Shown here: piece after piece, positions 1-8,452 of the stretch | Layout of the letters: each line of letters starts with the position of its first letter | Position numbering within the stretch: position 1 is the stretch's first letter | NCBI GenBank assembly: GCA_030248195.1 | Contig: JASAND010013275.1 | Coordinates: forward strand, 1-64,000 | Length of the DNA stretch: 64,000 bases | Source: Trissonchulus latispiculum | Lineage: Eukaryota; Nematoda; Enoplea; Enoplida; Ironidae | Direction of reading: 5' to 3' | Notes under the pieces: generated by a model | Database searches by the model: none | What the model saw: the letters and a program-made list of their open reading frames with translations, nothing else | Told to the model about the DNA's origin: nothing | Program-made: the position numbers and the translations under genes

Positions 1-473
1 ATATAGATCATTGTTTTAGCTGTTGTTTTGACACTAGTTTTGCATAATTGCATTGTTATTTCGTATTTTAATTCACGAATTTGATATCTCGATTCTGAAA
101 TCTAGTTTCTTGTTGTGTTTTGATTTTTTGAATTGTAATAGTATTTACCTAGGACCAGAATCTCTGTGATGTGCAATGTGTATCTAAATTTAATGTACGT
201 ACGTTTTTCTTTAATATCTACATTTAACTTCTTTGTTTAATTTTCTACGAACCTATAATCTCTGTGTTTAGTTTATACGAATCATTATTCTCTTGTTAGT
301 TGCGAACCTCGAATTTTCTTAGTTTTTGAATCTGTATTTTTGATATAACTATGTCGTATATTAACCATAATTTTTTCGTATTTTTCTACTAGTTTTATAT
401 GCCAATGACATTTGCTCATAATATGTACAGTGCTTTATTTGAGAGGAATCATTCCAGTTTTGCCTTATGTTAC

Positions 474-528
<55 letters not shown>

Positions 529-1255
529 TTATATTGTCGAAAAACCCAGTGACGATTCTCGTCATATGAAAATACAACATTTTACCTTGGGAGGGTGGGG
601 TTTTTCTTCCCATAGGACCTCCACCTAACGGTGTGTATTTTCTATGGTTATTTTATTATTATAATTATTATTATCATAGGCAGTTTGCCTTGTTGAGCGA
701 CGGCCTGATAAACCCTAGCTCAGCTTGGTTTAACTTAAATTTAATTAATATTTTATCTGAAAGTTCAACTTTTATTTCTTTGTTAACATATATTAACACA
801 CTCGTTTGACTATACATTCCAAAGGAGGGTAACTCCTCTTTCCCATGAGTTATCTTTGGAAAGTAATTTGTATTTTCATATTAAGTTACTTATACAATCC
901 CAGTTTAATTAATACGGTTCTATTTTAATACGTGTATTTATGCCAAATACGTACGTATGACTTTGTCATTTTGTGCTTTAATTTTTGATTGTTGCTAGCA
1001 TCTCATGGTGCCTAGTATATGCTTACTCAACTGTACTATGTAGTATTTAATCTCTTGTTTTTGTGTTTTTTCTACACTTGTTGGTTTAGAATTGAGCTTA
1101 TGGCTTTATGACTTGCAGTTGCTTGTTGTGTTGGTTTTGTACCAGTAGCATCATTGCTCTGTACTGTTTGTGTTTGTTGAGAGTTCAGCTCACGTACCAG
1201 TTCGCCATTTGTGCAGTGATCCTCTCGGGAGTTCGGATGGCGAGCCCTGGGGAGA
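1..1255. other. AT-rich non-coding stretch with a (TA)n run
   Basis: No reading frame or recognisable domain is visible. A pure TA dinucleotide run occupies about 479-525. The last ~60 bases end in a purine run (ggggaga) immediately before a TGTAACG LTR start, which would fit the 3' untranslated end and polypurine tract of a decayed LTR element. Confidence 0.5.
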
Positions 1256-1995
1256 TGTAACGGATCAAGGTTGGAATAGTCAACCTTTCCGTTGCTGGCG
1301 GTTGTAGCTAGGCTAGCTACCCGCTTGGCTTCCTATATCATCATCACCGTGGGCTGGGACACGTTTGCAAGTCACGTAGCTCCCCCAACGTGTATGCGTG
1401 GGATTGGGTGGGTTCCCCCCCTCGTGACTTTGGGAGCTACGTGATTGGGGGAAATTTCCACTAGGGGGCGCTCGTGGGAGGGTCAAACCCAACACTCGCT
1501 TCCCCCCTTCACTTCTGTATTTGTCTGCCTTTGCGTGCGCTTGCTACTTCTATTGTTACTCTCCCCCTTTATTGTAAATATTCCGTGTGTCTCCCTCAGC
1601 TCTCCCCAGAGCTTGGTACGTTGGCTGACCCCCGTCAGCCCTACAACTGTAAGTCTATTTTATTGTGTTTGTTTGTGTTTGCCTGAGGGTTCATCCCAGT
1701 ATTATTATTCTGTATTGTTATAATAACTTGTTGTTTCGTTCTTATTAAAGTGTATTTAGTTAGGCTGAGTCTTACTGAGCTCCTGCTAGGTAGGTAGTTA
1801 CATCTTGAGTGAGTGAGAGTGCGAGTCATCTCGCCCTTAGGATCGGATTATCTACTGCGTATATTGTCTGGCGAGGCTGTCCCGACCGTCTCCTGTAGTC
1901 GGTCTGTTATCCATCTGTGCCACGGTCTCCGCGTCCGCTACGTCAGGGCGTGGTAACGGTGTTAGTACGTAGGTTAAACTACTAGCCCCGCTACA
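1256..1995 (+). repeat. Probable solo or 3' LTR of a gypsy-like element
   Basis: The segment starts TGTAACGG and ends GCTACA, the TG...CA form usual for LTRs, and is preceded by a purine-rich ggggaga tract. It is clearly less AT-rich than its flanks, has pyrimidine-rich blocks, and contains an ATTAAA polyadenylation-like signal near 1744. No second copy lies in the window and no matching target duplication flanks it, so it may be a solo LTR or the 3' LTR of a truncated element. It is unrelated to the 181-bp LTRs at 3722 and 12527. Confidence 0.5.
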
Positions 1996-2886
1996 GTGTT
2001 ATTGACCCTACTTCATCACTATGAATTCCCTACATTAGCCACCTCCATTTTTGGAAACTCCTGGAGAACCTCCATTCTCGTGCCGACAGTGGAAGCGGTC
2101 TTTCGACATGTTTCTAACCCGCGTCGGGAATGGACGAAGTGCCTGACAAGAGCAGATTGGCTCGCTGATTCACTGTTTGGGCACAGAAGCTCAACGCATT
2201 TACCACACTCAGTAGTTTGAAGCTGACGACGTGACGTAAAGGTATTGACCATAATTATACAATACTTCAATCATCATCACCAAGCGACAAAAGCAAGCAG
2301 ACAAGCAAGTTAGAAAATAACAGTCATTGCCAAATAACAGTCAAACTTACATGTGTCATTGCAAAAATGCAAGTTAACATTGCAAAGATGAAAGAAAAAA
2401 CAAGAAGAAACCACAAAGTTGTCAGAAACAAGCAAAAACACAAACTATTGGTGCAAGTTGGCAAAAAGAGCAAACAGGCAAAAATAACAAAATCAACCAC
2501 AAACCGGACCAGTGGATTTGGACCGAAAGTGCAGGAATCGAACTCATCGCTACCATCCGCTTCTGGCTTCCTTTGGTTCATGTCGGGCATGCGTTTTGCA
2601 ATTGGTCGATATTCCATGAACACATCCCCCTTAGCCAACCTCACCTAATACAAAAAACTTACCAACTTCATTGCTATTTTCCAAGTGTGAGATATGCGCA
2701 GCAGTATGACAAGATTCCTTTGAAATTATTAATTATCTTTCTTACATCAGTGTAAATGTCTCGGCTTTGAAATTTAGCTAACTTCGCTTTGTGAGGGAAC
2801 TTTAGCTTCGAAAATTAGCTATCAAAAAATTAGATTTTTCGCACAATTATGCAAATTCGATTTTGACTATATAAGGGAGGGATCAT
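1996..2886. other. Non-coding DNA, no gene recognised
   Basis: Several short frames exist, the longest about 106 codons on the minus strand at 2324-2644, but none shows a known domain. The composition is purine-rich on the plus strand (many aaaacaag-like runs). Confidence 0.4.
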
Positions 2887-3065
2887 CAGACATGTGCAGG
2901 AGGGGAAGTTTTGGGGGGGGGGGGTTAAGGGCGGCCGAAGGCTCCCGAAAATTCGGACTTTTCCGGTTTTTTACTGGAAAAATCTGGATTCTGGGGGGGG
3001 GGTGAGCTCAGGTCTGGGGGGGGGGGGGGGAAACCCCCACCCAACCCCCCCCAAGCACACGTATG
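2887..3065 (-). mobile_element. hAT-type MITE (G-run family, copy 1)
   Basis: A 179-bp element flanked by the 8-bp direct repeat GGGATCAT on both sides (2879-2886 and 3066-3073). Its ends are CAGACATGTGC on the left and, read inward from the right, CATACGTGTGC. The interior holds long G runs and a TTTCCGGTTTTTT-type hairpin. An 8-bp target duplication with CA-starting termini is the hAT signature. Related copies lie at 26688-26894 and 35656-35801, with a partial one near 40600-40700. Confidence 0.75.
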
Positions 3066-3404
3066 GGGATCATTCTGAAAAAGCGGTCGCTTTTCAATTT
3101 GAACTTGTTTCATCCAAAAGGACTCAACTCGAAGTATGGTCACCTGAACTACAGGATGGTTAAGACAGGTGGGAATTCGATAGAAGTTTATGAGCACGGT
3201 TGATTTTATTATTGCTTTGAAATTATCTTGGACATTGTGTGAATTGCAATAAAGTTGATACTCTTTTGTTCCATTAGAATTTATAAGCGGATCTTGAAAT
3301 AACACACTCTTTACGAGGCTGCAACCATTTCAACTTCACTCCAGTCTAAATTTCAAATTGTTGACACCAGGAATCTACTTTGGATCTCTTCCGTACTCGC
3401 GCAA

Positions 3405-3721
3405 CTAAACTGAATCATTGGTCTGAAAAGTGCGAGGTTGGTTTACGCTGGCCTTAACGTGCAATTTGGAGTGAAAGAAGGACCAACAGGCGATTATCTC
3501 TTTTCCTAGAAATAACTTCGTCCGAGTTTTACCAGTGAATGAATGCGGAATTGAGCGATAGAGAAGCAGAAATTGAGCTACAGCTTTCGGTAGAGCTGAT
3601 AGGGTAGGGTTAGAAGCCAAGATAGCCTTTTTTGAATGATTGAACAAAACGTTCAGCTATCCCGTTGGGAGACGGATGATAAGGCACTGAAAATACATGT
3701 CACCACCGGAACGACTGGTGC
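3405..3721 (-). pseudogene. Broken gypsy integrase fragment
   Basis: Read on the minus strand from about 3700 down to 3405, the translation contains VFSVPYHPSPNGIAERFVQ followed by a KKAILASNP-like stretch. This is the catalytic-glutamate region of a Ty3/gypsy integrase (HP-x-NG-x-AER). An upstream stop codon and the absence of the rest of the core mark it as a remnant. It abuts the 5' LTR of the retrotransposon at 3722, so that element landed in or next to an older, different gypsy copy. Confidence 0.7.
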
Positions 3722-3902
3722 TGTAAGAACCCTCGAAGAAGATAGTGTAAACTGTTGCTAGGTTACCGTTCGCTGTTGTCTGTATTATGCAAATTAGTTA
3801 TGACATTACTTAAAGGCGTGTTTCTTGTTATTATGGCAGTTCAGTGAAGTCTACCGCTTGTGTTACTTTACATTAAAGGGTGTTTGCTTACACAAACATT
3901 AC
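3722..3902 (+). repeat. 5' LTR
   Basis: Begins TGTAAGAACC and ends near ACAAACATTAC directly before the TGG of the primer binding site. It matches 12527-12707 over its whole 181-bp length with about six substitutions. It carries ATTAAA at 3872-3877, a plausible polyadenylation signal close to the LTR end. No obvious TATA box is seen. Confidence 0.92.
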
Positions 3903-3914
3903 TGGAGGTTCCAC
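3903..3914 (+). promoter_or_regulatory. Primer binding site, tRNA-Gln type
   Basis: TGGAGGTTCCAC is complementary to the CCA end, discriminator base and acceptor stem of metazoan tRNA-Gln, whose 5' end reads GGTTCCA. Only 12 bases match; the next bases (aaaaagcg) leave the tRNA complement, so this is a short or partly decayed site. Confidence 0.75.
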
Positions 3915-3931
3915 AAAAAGCGAATTTCTAT

Positions 3932-4104
3932 CTTCAGTTGATCGAAAGGTTGTAGATGGACTGCTTTTCGATCAATTGAAGAACCCGAAAGGGTATAGAT
4001 ATGTTGGCTTTTCTAACAGGTTGTAGAAGGACTGCCTGCAGAAAAGCTATACTTTAACTTGGAAGTCAAGTCATTCTACTTTTCTTTCAAGCACCCGCAA
4101 GGGT
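3932..4104 (+). promoter_or_regulatory. Structured untranslated leader with repeated hairpins
   Basis: Three stem-loops can be drawn. The first is 3932-3948 with 3964-3981 (CTTCAGTTGATCGAAAG against its near-perfect complement). The second is 4006-4020 with 4035-4048. The third is 4058-4065 with 4084-4091. The loops of the first two share GTTGTAGAWGGACTG. Two small hairpins with GNRA tetraloops follow, ACCC-GAAA-GGGT at 3983-3994 and ACCC-GCAA-GGGT at 4093-4104, each continuing into an AGATAT-containing tail. The position between primer site and Gag is where packaging or dimerisation signals and translational control elements normally lie. Its function is inferred only. Confidence 0.6.
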
Positions 4105-4149
4105 AGATATAAATATTACTGTGATTGCTCCTATTGACAAGAAAAGACA

Positions 4150-4161
4150 ATGGTAAGTTAA
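4150..4161 (+). promoter_or_regulatory. Three-codon upstream frame overlapping a splice donor
   Basis: ATG GTA AGT TAA, with A at -3 and G at +4, a strong start context. On unspliced RNA it is a minimal upstream frame 40 bases before the Gag ATG. The same bases after the ATG, GTAAGT at 4153-4158, form a consensus 5' splice site. Joining 4152 to 11265 would put this ATG in frame with the NADAR-SGNH coding sequence. Confidence 0.7.
4153..4158 (+). promoter_or_regulatory. Candidate 5' splice donor in leader
   Basis: GTAAGT directly after an ATG in strong context. It is a full match to the intron side of the donor consensus. It lies 40-50 bases upstream of the Gag start, the position of the major splice donor in retroviruses. 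Confidence 0.65.
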
Positions 4162-4201
4162 TTTGTTTAATTAACGAACTGTAGCGTCTGATACTAACAG
4201 A

Positions 4202-5497
4202 ATGGCTGAAGGTCCTAAACTTGACGAGTTAGAACGTACATTACGTCAGCTCGAGAGGCGGCTCAAAGTAGTAGAAACTGAAAATGAATCGCTTCGAAAT
4301 GAAAATAAAGAACTGCAATCGAAAGAATCGAGTAATAAGGGATTCGACCACAGACCTACAGACGACGGCAATGAGCCGCGATCTACTAGGTTAACAGAAT
4401 TTAGTGGTGAACCTGGTACAGTCAAGTTTACGGCTTGGTTGAGAAAATTTGAAGCAAAAGCTCAATATTATGATTGGTCAGAAACTCAAATGCCTAGAAA
4501 ACTCATACGCTTACTGGCTGATCCAGCTCTAGCATTTGTGCAGGACCTCCCAGAAAAGGAGAAAAGGTCCTACAAGTCTTTAACCACTGCATTAGAGAGC
4601 AAATACCGGCCGCACAGTACTGATTTTTATGCTTTGGCTATGAGTAACTGCCGTCAAAAAGAAAACGACAGTGTAGTACAATTCAGTCATAAACTATTGG
4701 AATTGGCTAAGCAGGCTTTTCCACCGAACCCACCGAAAGATGTTCTTAATTCTGAAGTTAGGCGGGCCTTTATCAAAGGCCTCCAACCAGAATTAATGTG
4801 GGAAGTCATGAGGGAGCAACCTAAATCTTTTAAAATTGCAGTTGAAACTGCAGAACGAATTCAACACGAAAAACTTCTATTTAAGGAAGCAAATCGCGAG
4901 AAGGTGGAAAAAGAGAAGGAAGTAAATTCCGCAGACAGCTCTGTTGATAACCTTGTAAGTTTGCTCGCCAGGACCTTGGATCGCTTGGAAAAGCCGGAAC
5001 CTTCCGACCGTTCCAACGTAGCTACCATAAGACATGGATCCAAAAGCGAGGAAACAGAACAAAAGTCAAATCTAAAGGAAAGACTGGATCGTATAGAGCA
5101 GCAACTGCTCGCCCAAGGTGGTCGCGAACGCCGTGGAAGGCGCGGCGGTCGCGGCAACCGTGGAGCCAGTGGTCGTGAAAGCCGTAGGGGGGCTTATGGC
5201 TTTCGTGACAACTGGTATAGTATTTGCAAAACCAGAACGCACAATAGCGAGGATTGCTGGTATCGAGATGAGAAGGGAAACCATGGTAGAATGGAAGGTC
5301 CTTCGAAAGGCTCATCGCGGCAGAACAGTCAGGGAAAAGTTAAAAAGCCAACCAACTCTGTAACCTATAATAAGTGGGAACAGGAAAGCGATGATGACTG
5401 CTGCCCGGTGATGGAGGCAGATACCAATCCTCCTAACCCAGCTAAGCTTATAAATGATTGCGTCCAGTTGCACTCGTTCAAAAGCATCTGGTTGTAA
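4202..5497 (+). CDS. Gag polyprotein
   Basis: 431 residues. Residues about 6-46 form a heptad-rich coiled coil (LDELERTLRQLERRLKVVET). Residues about 70-200 match the retrotransposon Gag capsid-like region. A basic RG-rich stretch lies at about 308-335, and a zinc knuckle follows in which the first cysteine is replaced: Y339-x2-C342-x4-H347-x4-C352 instead of CX2CX4HX4C. The ATG has a strong context (A at -3, G at +4). The frame closes with one TAA at 5495-5497 and continues open in the same frame into the helicase, so Gag and Gag-helicase-protease may be related by stop-codon readthrough, or the TAA may be a point mutation. Gag is expected to assemble cytoplasmic virus-like particles around the element RNA. 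Confidence 0.88.
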   Translation: MAEGPKLDELERTLRQLERRLKVVETENESLRNENKELQSKESSNKGFDHRPTDDGNEPRSTRLTEFSGEPGTVKFTAWLRKFEAKAQYYDWSETQMPRKLIRLLADPALAFVQDLPEKEKRSYKSLTTALESKYRPHSTDFYALAMSNCRQKENDSVVQFSHKLLELAKQAFPPNPPKDVLNSEVRRAFIKGLQPELMWEVMREQPKSFKIAVETAERIQHEKLLFKEANREKVEKEKEVNSADSSVDNLVSLLARTLDRLEKPEPSDRSNVATIRHGSKSEETEQKSNLKERLDRIEQQLLAQGGRERRGRRGGRGNRGASGRESRRGAYGFRDNWYSICKTRTHNSEDCWYRDEKGNHGRMEGPSKGSSRQNSQGKVKKPTNSVTYNKWEQESDDDCCPVMEADTNPPNPAKLINDCVQLHSFKSIWL

Positions 5498-8452
5498 GAG
5501 GGTATAGAAGGTGCAGGTGGTCTTGCAAAGGCAATACACTTGGCAGAAATGGATAGACGATCTTGGCACCCTAAATTTTTTATAGCCAGAGGCAAATTTT
5601 TTGGAGCAGAGTTGGAGTGCACGGCAACAAACCAGAAGGACGCCAAGAAGTTGCTCTATGTCGATTTGCTGCTGCTCTTGTTAAACAAGGCGCCGGTCTT
5701 TATGAAGTTTTTGGAGCGACATTTTGATCCAGTCTTAGTTCCAGACGAAAGGGACGAAATCCGGAAATGGTTAGTTCAAATTTACCCAAAACCTCGACTT
5801 CATGACGGCATTACAAGGTGTCTCTCACAACTAAAGAACAACAAGCGACAACCCGTTAACGCAGCAACAAGCCAGCCAAAGAAGAGTCCTGTGATCAGAT
5901 TTGTCAACAACTACAAGCACCTTTTAGACGTAGAATGTTTTGAAGGATTGGTACCAGAAGCGGCAAATTCTCGGGCCAATGTTGAGGTTAGTTGGGACAT
6001 TGACAAGGCTCGAAAATTTGCATCTTTTGTAAGCCTGGACGTGGACGTAGGCGATTATTATCTCATCGCTCCACCCAAACAAGGAGGTCCTCAAGCCCGA
6101 GGTGTTGTTGTGGACAGGCAAGGAGAAGAAGAACCGGTCATACAGTTAGAGATTTTAAGTAAAGTAAAGGATGTTCCAAGGTCGCAGGTTGTGATAAACT
6201 TGAAGAAAGTGATAGTTGAGAAGGATCCAGAAGCCGGTTCAGGATGGTCGCAGAAAAATGCCTTGTCGAGTTTGGATGACCCTACGCAATGGAAACCAGA
6301 TTACCTGCAGGCGATCGTTCGTACTGTGGAATGGCCCGATCCAGAATTGACACTGGAGCCTACTCAGAGCATTCTACCGGAATCACTGCTGGATTTGAAT
6401 GAAAGTCAGAAATCAGCCGTGGATAATGCTATCAATCGCACGTTAACGCTGGTGCAAGGGCCTCCAGGAACTGGAAAAACTACCACGGCGGCTGCTATTG
6501 TGGTAGCGAGGTGGCTTTTAGACGTAGAGGCTACAGATAGGATCATGGTATGTACTCCTTCTAATGTAGCCACAAACCATTTAGCTATCAAAATCAAGGA
6601 GGCGGCGGAAAAAGCAGGGTTGCCTGGTCGGCAGGTGGTCAGGCTTTTTCCTCGTGCAATGGTACCATGGATCGATGCGTCAGTTAGGCCTTTAAGCGCT
6701 GTCTACAAGGCGGCTAAGGAAGATAATGGAGAGTTTACCGAGCTTCATCAAGCTTACCTCGACAACACAATAAAGGAAGACAGTCTTGAAAGGTATTGGG
6801 ACTTACGAGCCAAGAAGGTGAGAAGTGTCATAACGCGCAGCAAGGTGATTTGCTGCACAGCTAATGGAGCTGGTCAGAAGCTTTTTAGTAAAAGCAACTG
6901 GTCATTCCAATTGCTATTAATAGACGAAGCTGGTCAGTTGACAGTTCCAGAAGGGCTTATTCCAATCATAGCATCGAGAGCGCCACAATGCGTTCTAGTT
7001 GGCGATCACAAGCAGTTGAGGTCAACGGTACTAAGTCGTTCAGCTCAAGATGGGGGACTTGGCGTATCTCTGCTGGAGCATACTGTGAAGATGGGGTTGG
7101 AGCCGATCTTGTTAAACAAGCAGTATAGAATGCCGCCGGTTGTTGCAAATTTTAGTAACAAAGAATTTTACAGCAACAAACTGGAGAATTGTGCATTCCA
7201 TCCTGATTTTTCCTCATTGCCGACGGGTAAGCCTCTCATGGTTTTGGATGTAGATTCGATTAGCCGCAGGGAACCAAGAGGTACAAGTATCTTCAATCCG
7301 GAAGAGGCTGATACCGTCATGGCTTCAGTAAAGGCATTGGTCAGGAAGGCTGGAATTGGTCCAGGAGATATTGGTATCATCACCCCTTGCAAAGCGCAAA
7401 AACGACTCTTGAAGCAACGTCTAGATGATGCAGGATTGTCGGACATAACAGTGAATACTGTGGATGCTTACCAAGGACAAGAAAAGGATATTGTGATTGC
7501 AAGTTTTGCACGCGCTACCGAGGATGGAGAACAGGGGTTCCTGAAAGATTACAGGCGTCTCAATGTTCTGCTAACAAGAGCAAGAAGAGCGCTTATAATT
7601 GTTGCAAACTTGAGGACACTCACACTGACCATAAGCAGTGACAGCAACATGTTTCGGAAATTGCGCGCCTACTGCCAGCGGCAAAAGTGTATCCAAACAA
7701 AGAATCCATGGCCGAGATGGGATCCACCTCTGAATGAGGCTTGCGCTAGTTCGAATGGCAGCAGCAGGAATTCGAAACCACAATCGGTTGACTCCACAAG
7801 ATTGGTAACTACGGCTACCATCAATGGGGTAGAAATGGATAGCGTTTTGTTAGATACAGGGGCGCACATTTCCTTAGTCAGGAAATCTTTCCTTCAAGTG
7901 GATGAACGCAACATTCAGCAATGCGCTTCAATCGCAGGTGTGTATGGAGAACGCTTGGACACATATGGTAAGACCAATCTGTTGGTGAAAGTTGGAAACA
8001 GAGAAACGGTACATGCTTTCAGGCTAGTACCCGATGACTGCAAATACAATGCCATTATTGGGATCGACATCTTGGAAAAGTGGGGTCTAACAAGCCTCAT
8101 TTTGGACCACCTGGGACTCGATTTTGCTCAAGACGGCGTAGCGGACACGGTCAGTGTGCTGCATGACGCTGTCATACCCCCTCGCGCTGGGATGTTTCTC
8201 GGTTGTCGAGTGGGGCAGGAGATTTCTCCCAGAAACAAACAAATTTTGCTAGAGCCAAAAACTCAACCATGGATCATTGAACGCTCTCTCCTGTCAGTTA
8301 GGAATGGGGGAGTGCGTGTCAAGATTATGAATCCTACCCAGATGCCAATTAAACTGTACCGTGGCATGACAATCGGAACTGCTGAGACAGTGGATCAAAT
8401 GGCAACATTGGACGACCACAACTCACAGATGAGCCAGGAGAAGCACGTTTGA
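5498..8452 (+). CDS. dsRBD-like, Upf1-like SF1 helicase and aspartic protease polyprotein
   Basis: Open from 5498 (first ATG 5540; numbering below from that Met, 970 residues). Residues 1-35 resemble the end of a dsRNA-binding domain, with ATNQKDAKK before a leucine-rich helix; the rest of that fold would use the 14 codons before the ATG. A Upf1-type 1B barrel region precedes the motor core. Helicase motifs: Walker A GPPGTGKT 307-314, DEAG 462-465, VGDHKQL from 487, QYRMPP, VDAYQGQE ending at 648, and RRLNVLLTRAR 672-682. All catalytic residues of a Upf1/SF1B ATPase are present, but the Cys-His UPF2-binding domain of cellular Upf1 is absent. A retropepsin follows: DTGA 772-775 and AIIGID 838-843. 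Ends at TGA 8450-8452, overlapping the RT frame by 20 nt in +1. Confidence 0.92.
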   Translation, partial: EGIEGAGGLAKAIHLAEMDRRSWHPKFFIARGKFFGAELECTATNQKDAKKLLYVDLLLLLLNKAPVFMKFLERHFDPVLVPDERDEIRKWLVQIYPKPRLHDGITRCLSQLKNNKRQPVNAATSQPKKSPVIRFVNNYKHLLDVECFEGLVPEAANSRANVEVSWDIDKARKFASFVSLDVDVGDYYLIAPPKQGGPQARGVVVDRQGEEEPVIQLEILSKVKDVPRSQVVINLKKVIVEKDPEAGSGWSQKNALSSLDDPTQWKPDYLQAIVRTVEWPDPELTLEPTQSILPESLLDLNESQKSAVDNAINRTLTLVQGPPGTGKTTTAAAIVVARWLLDVEATDRIMVCTPSNVATNHLAIKIKEAAEKAGLPGRQVVRLFPRAMVPWIDASVRPLSAVYKAAKEDNGEFTELHQAYLDNTIKEDSLERYWDLRAKKVRSVITRSKVICCTANGAGQKLFSKSNWSFQLLLIDEAGQLTVPEGLIPIIASRAPQCVLVGDHKQLRSTVLSRSAQDGGLGVSLLEHTVKMGLEPILLNKQYRMPPVVANFSNKEFYSNKLENCAFHPDFSSLPTGKPLMVLDVDSISRREPRGTSIFNPEEADTVMASVKALVRKAGIGPGDIGIITPCKAQKRLLKQRLDDAGLSDITVNTVDAYQGQEKDIVIASFARATEDGEQGFLKDYRRLNVLLTRARRALIIVANLRTLTLTISSDSNMFRKLRAYCQRQKCIQTKNPWPRWDPPLNEACASSNGSSRNSKPQSVDSTRLVTTATINGVEMDSVLLDTGAHISLVRKSFLQVDERNIQQCASIAGVYGERLDTYGKTNLLVKVGNRETVHAFRLVPDDCKYNAIIGIDILEKWGLTSLILDHLGLDFAQDGVADTVSVLHDAVIPPRAGMFLGCRVGQEISPRNKQILLEPKTQPWIIERSLLSVRNGGVRVKIMNPTQMPIKLYRGMTIGTAETVDQMATLDDHNSQMSQEKHV

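Noticed and set aside
1445..1723. 92-codon frame in the LTR
   Set aside because: Pyrimidine-rich low-complexity translation with no domain.
3932..4104. Hammerhead ribozyme in the leader
   Set aside because: The required CTGATGA and GAAA core was not found in the right arrangement.
4188..4200. Acceptor TACTAACAG for a short leader intron ending just before the Gag ATG
   Set aside because: The branch-like TACTAAC lies only a few bases from the AG, too close for normal splicing.
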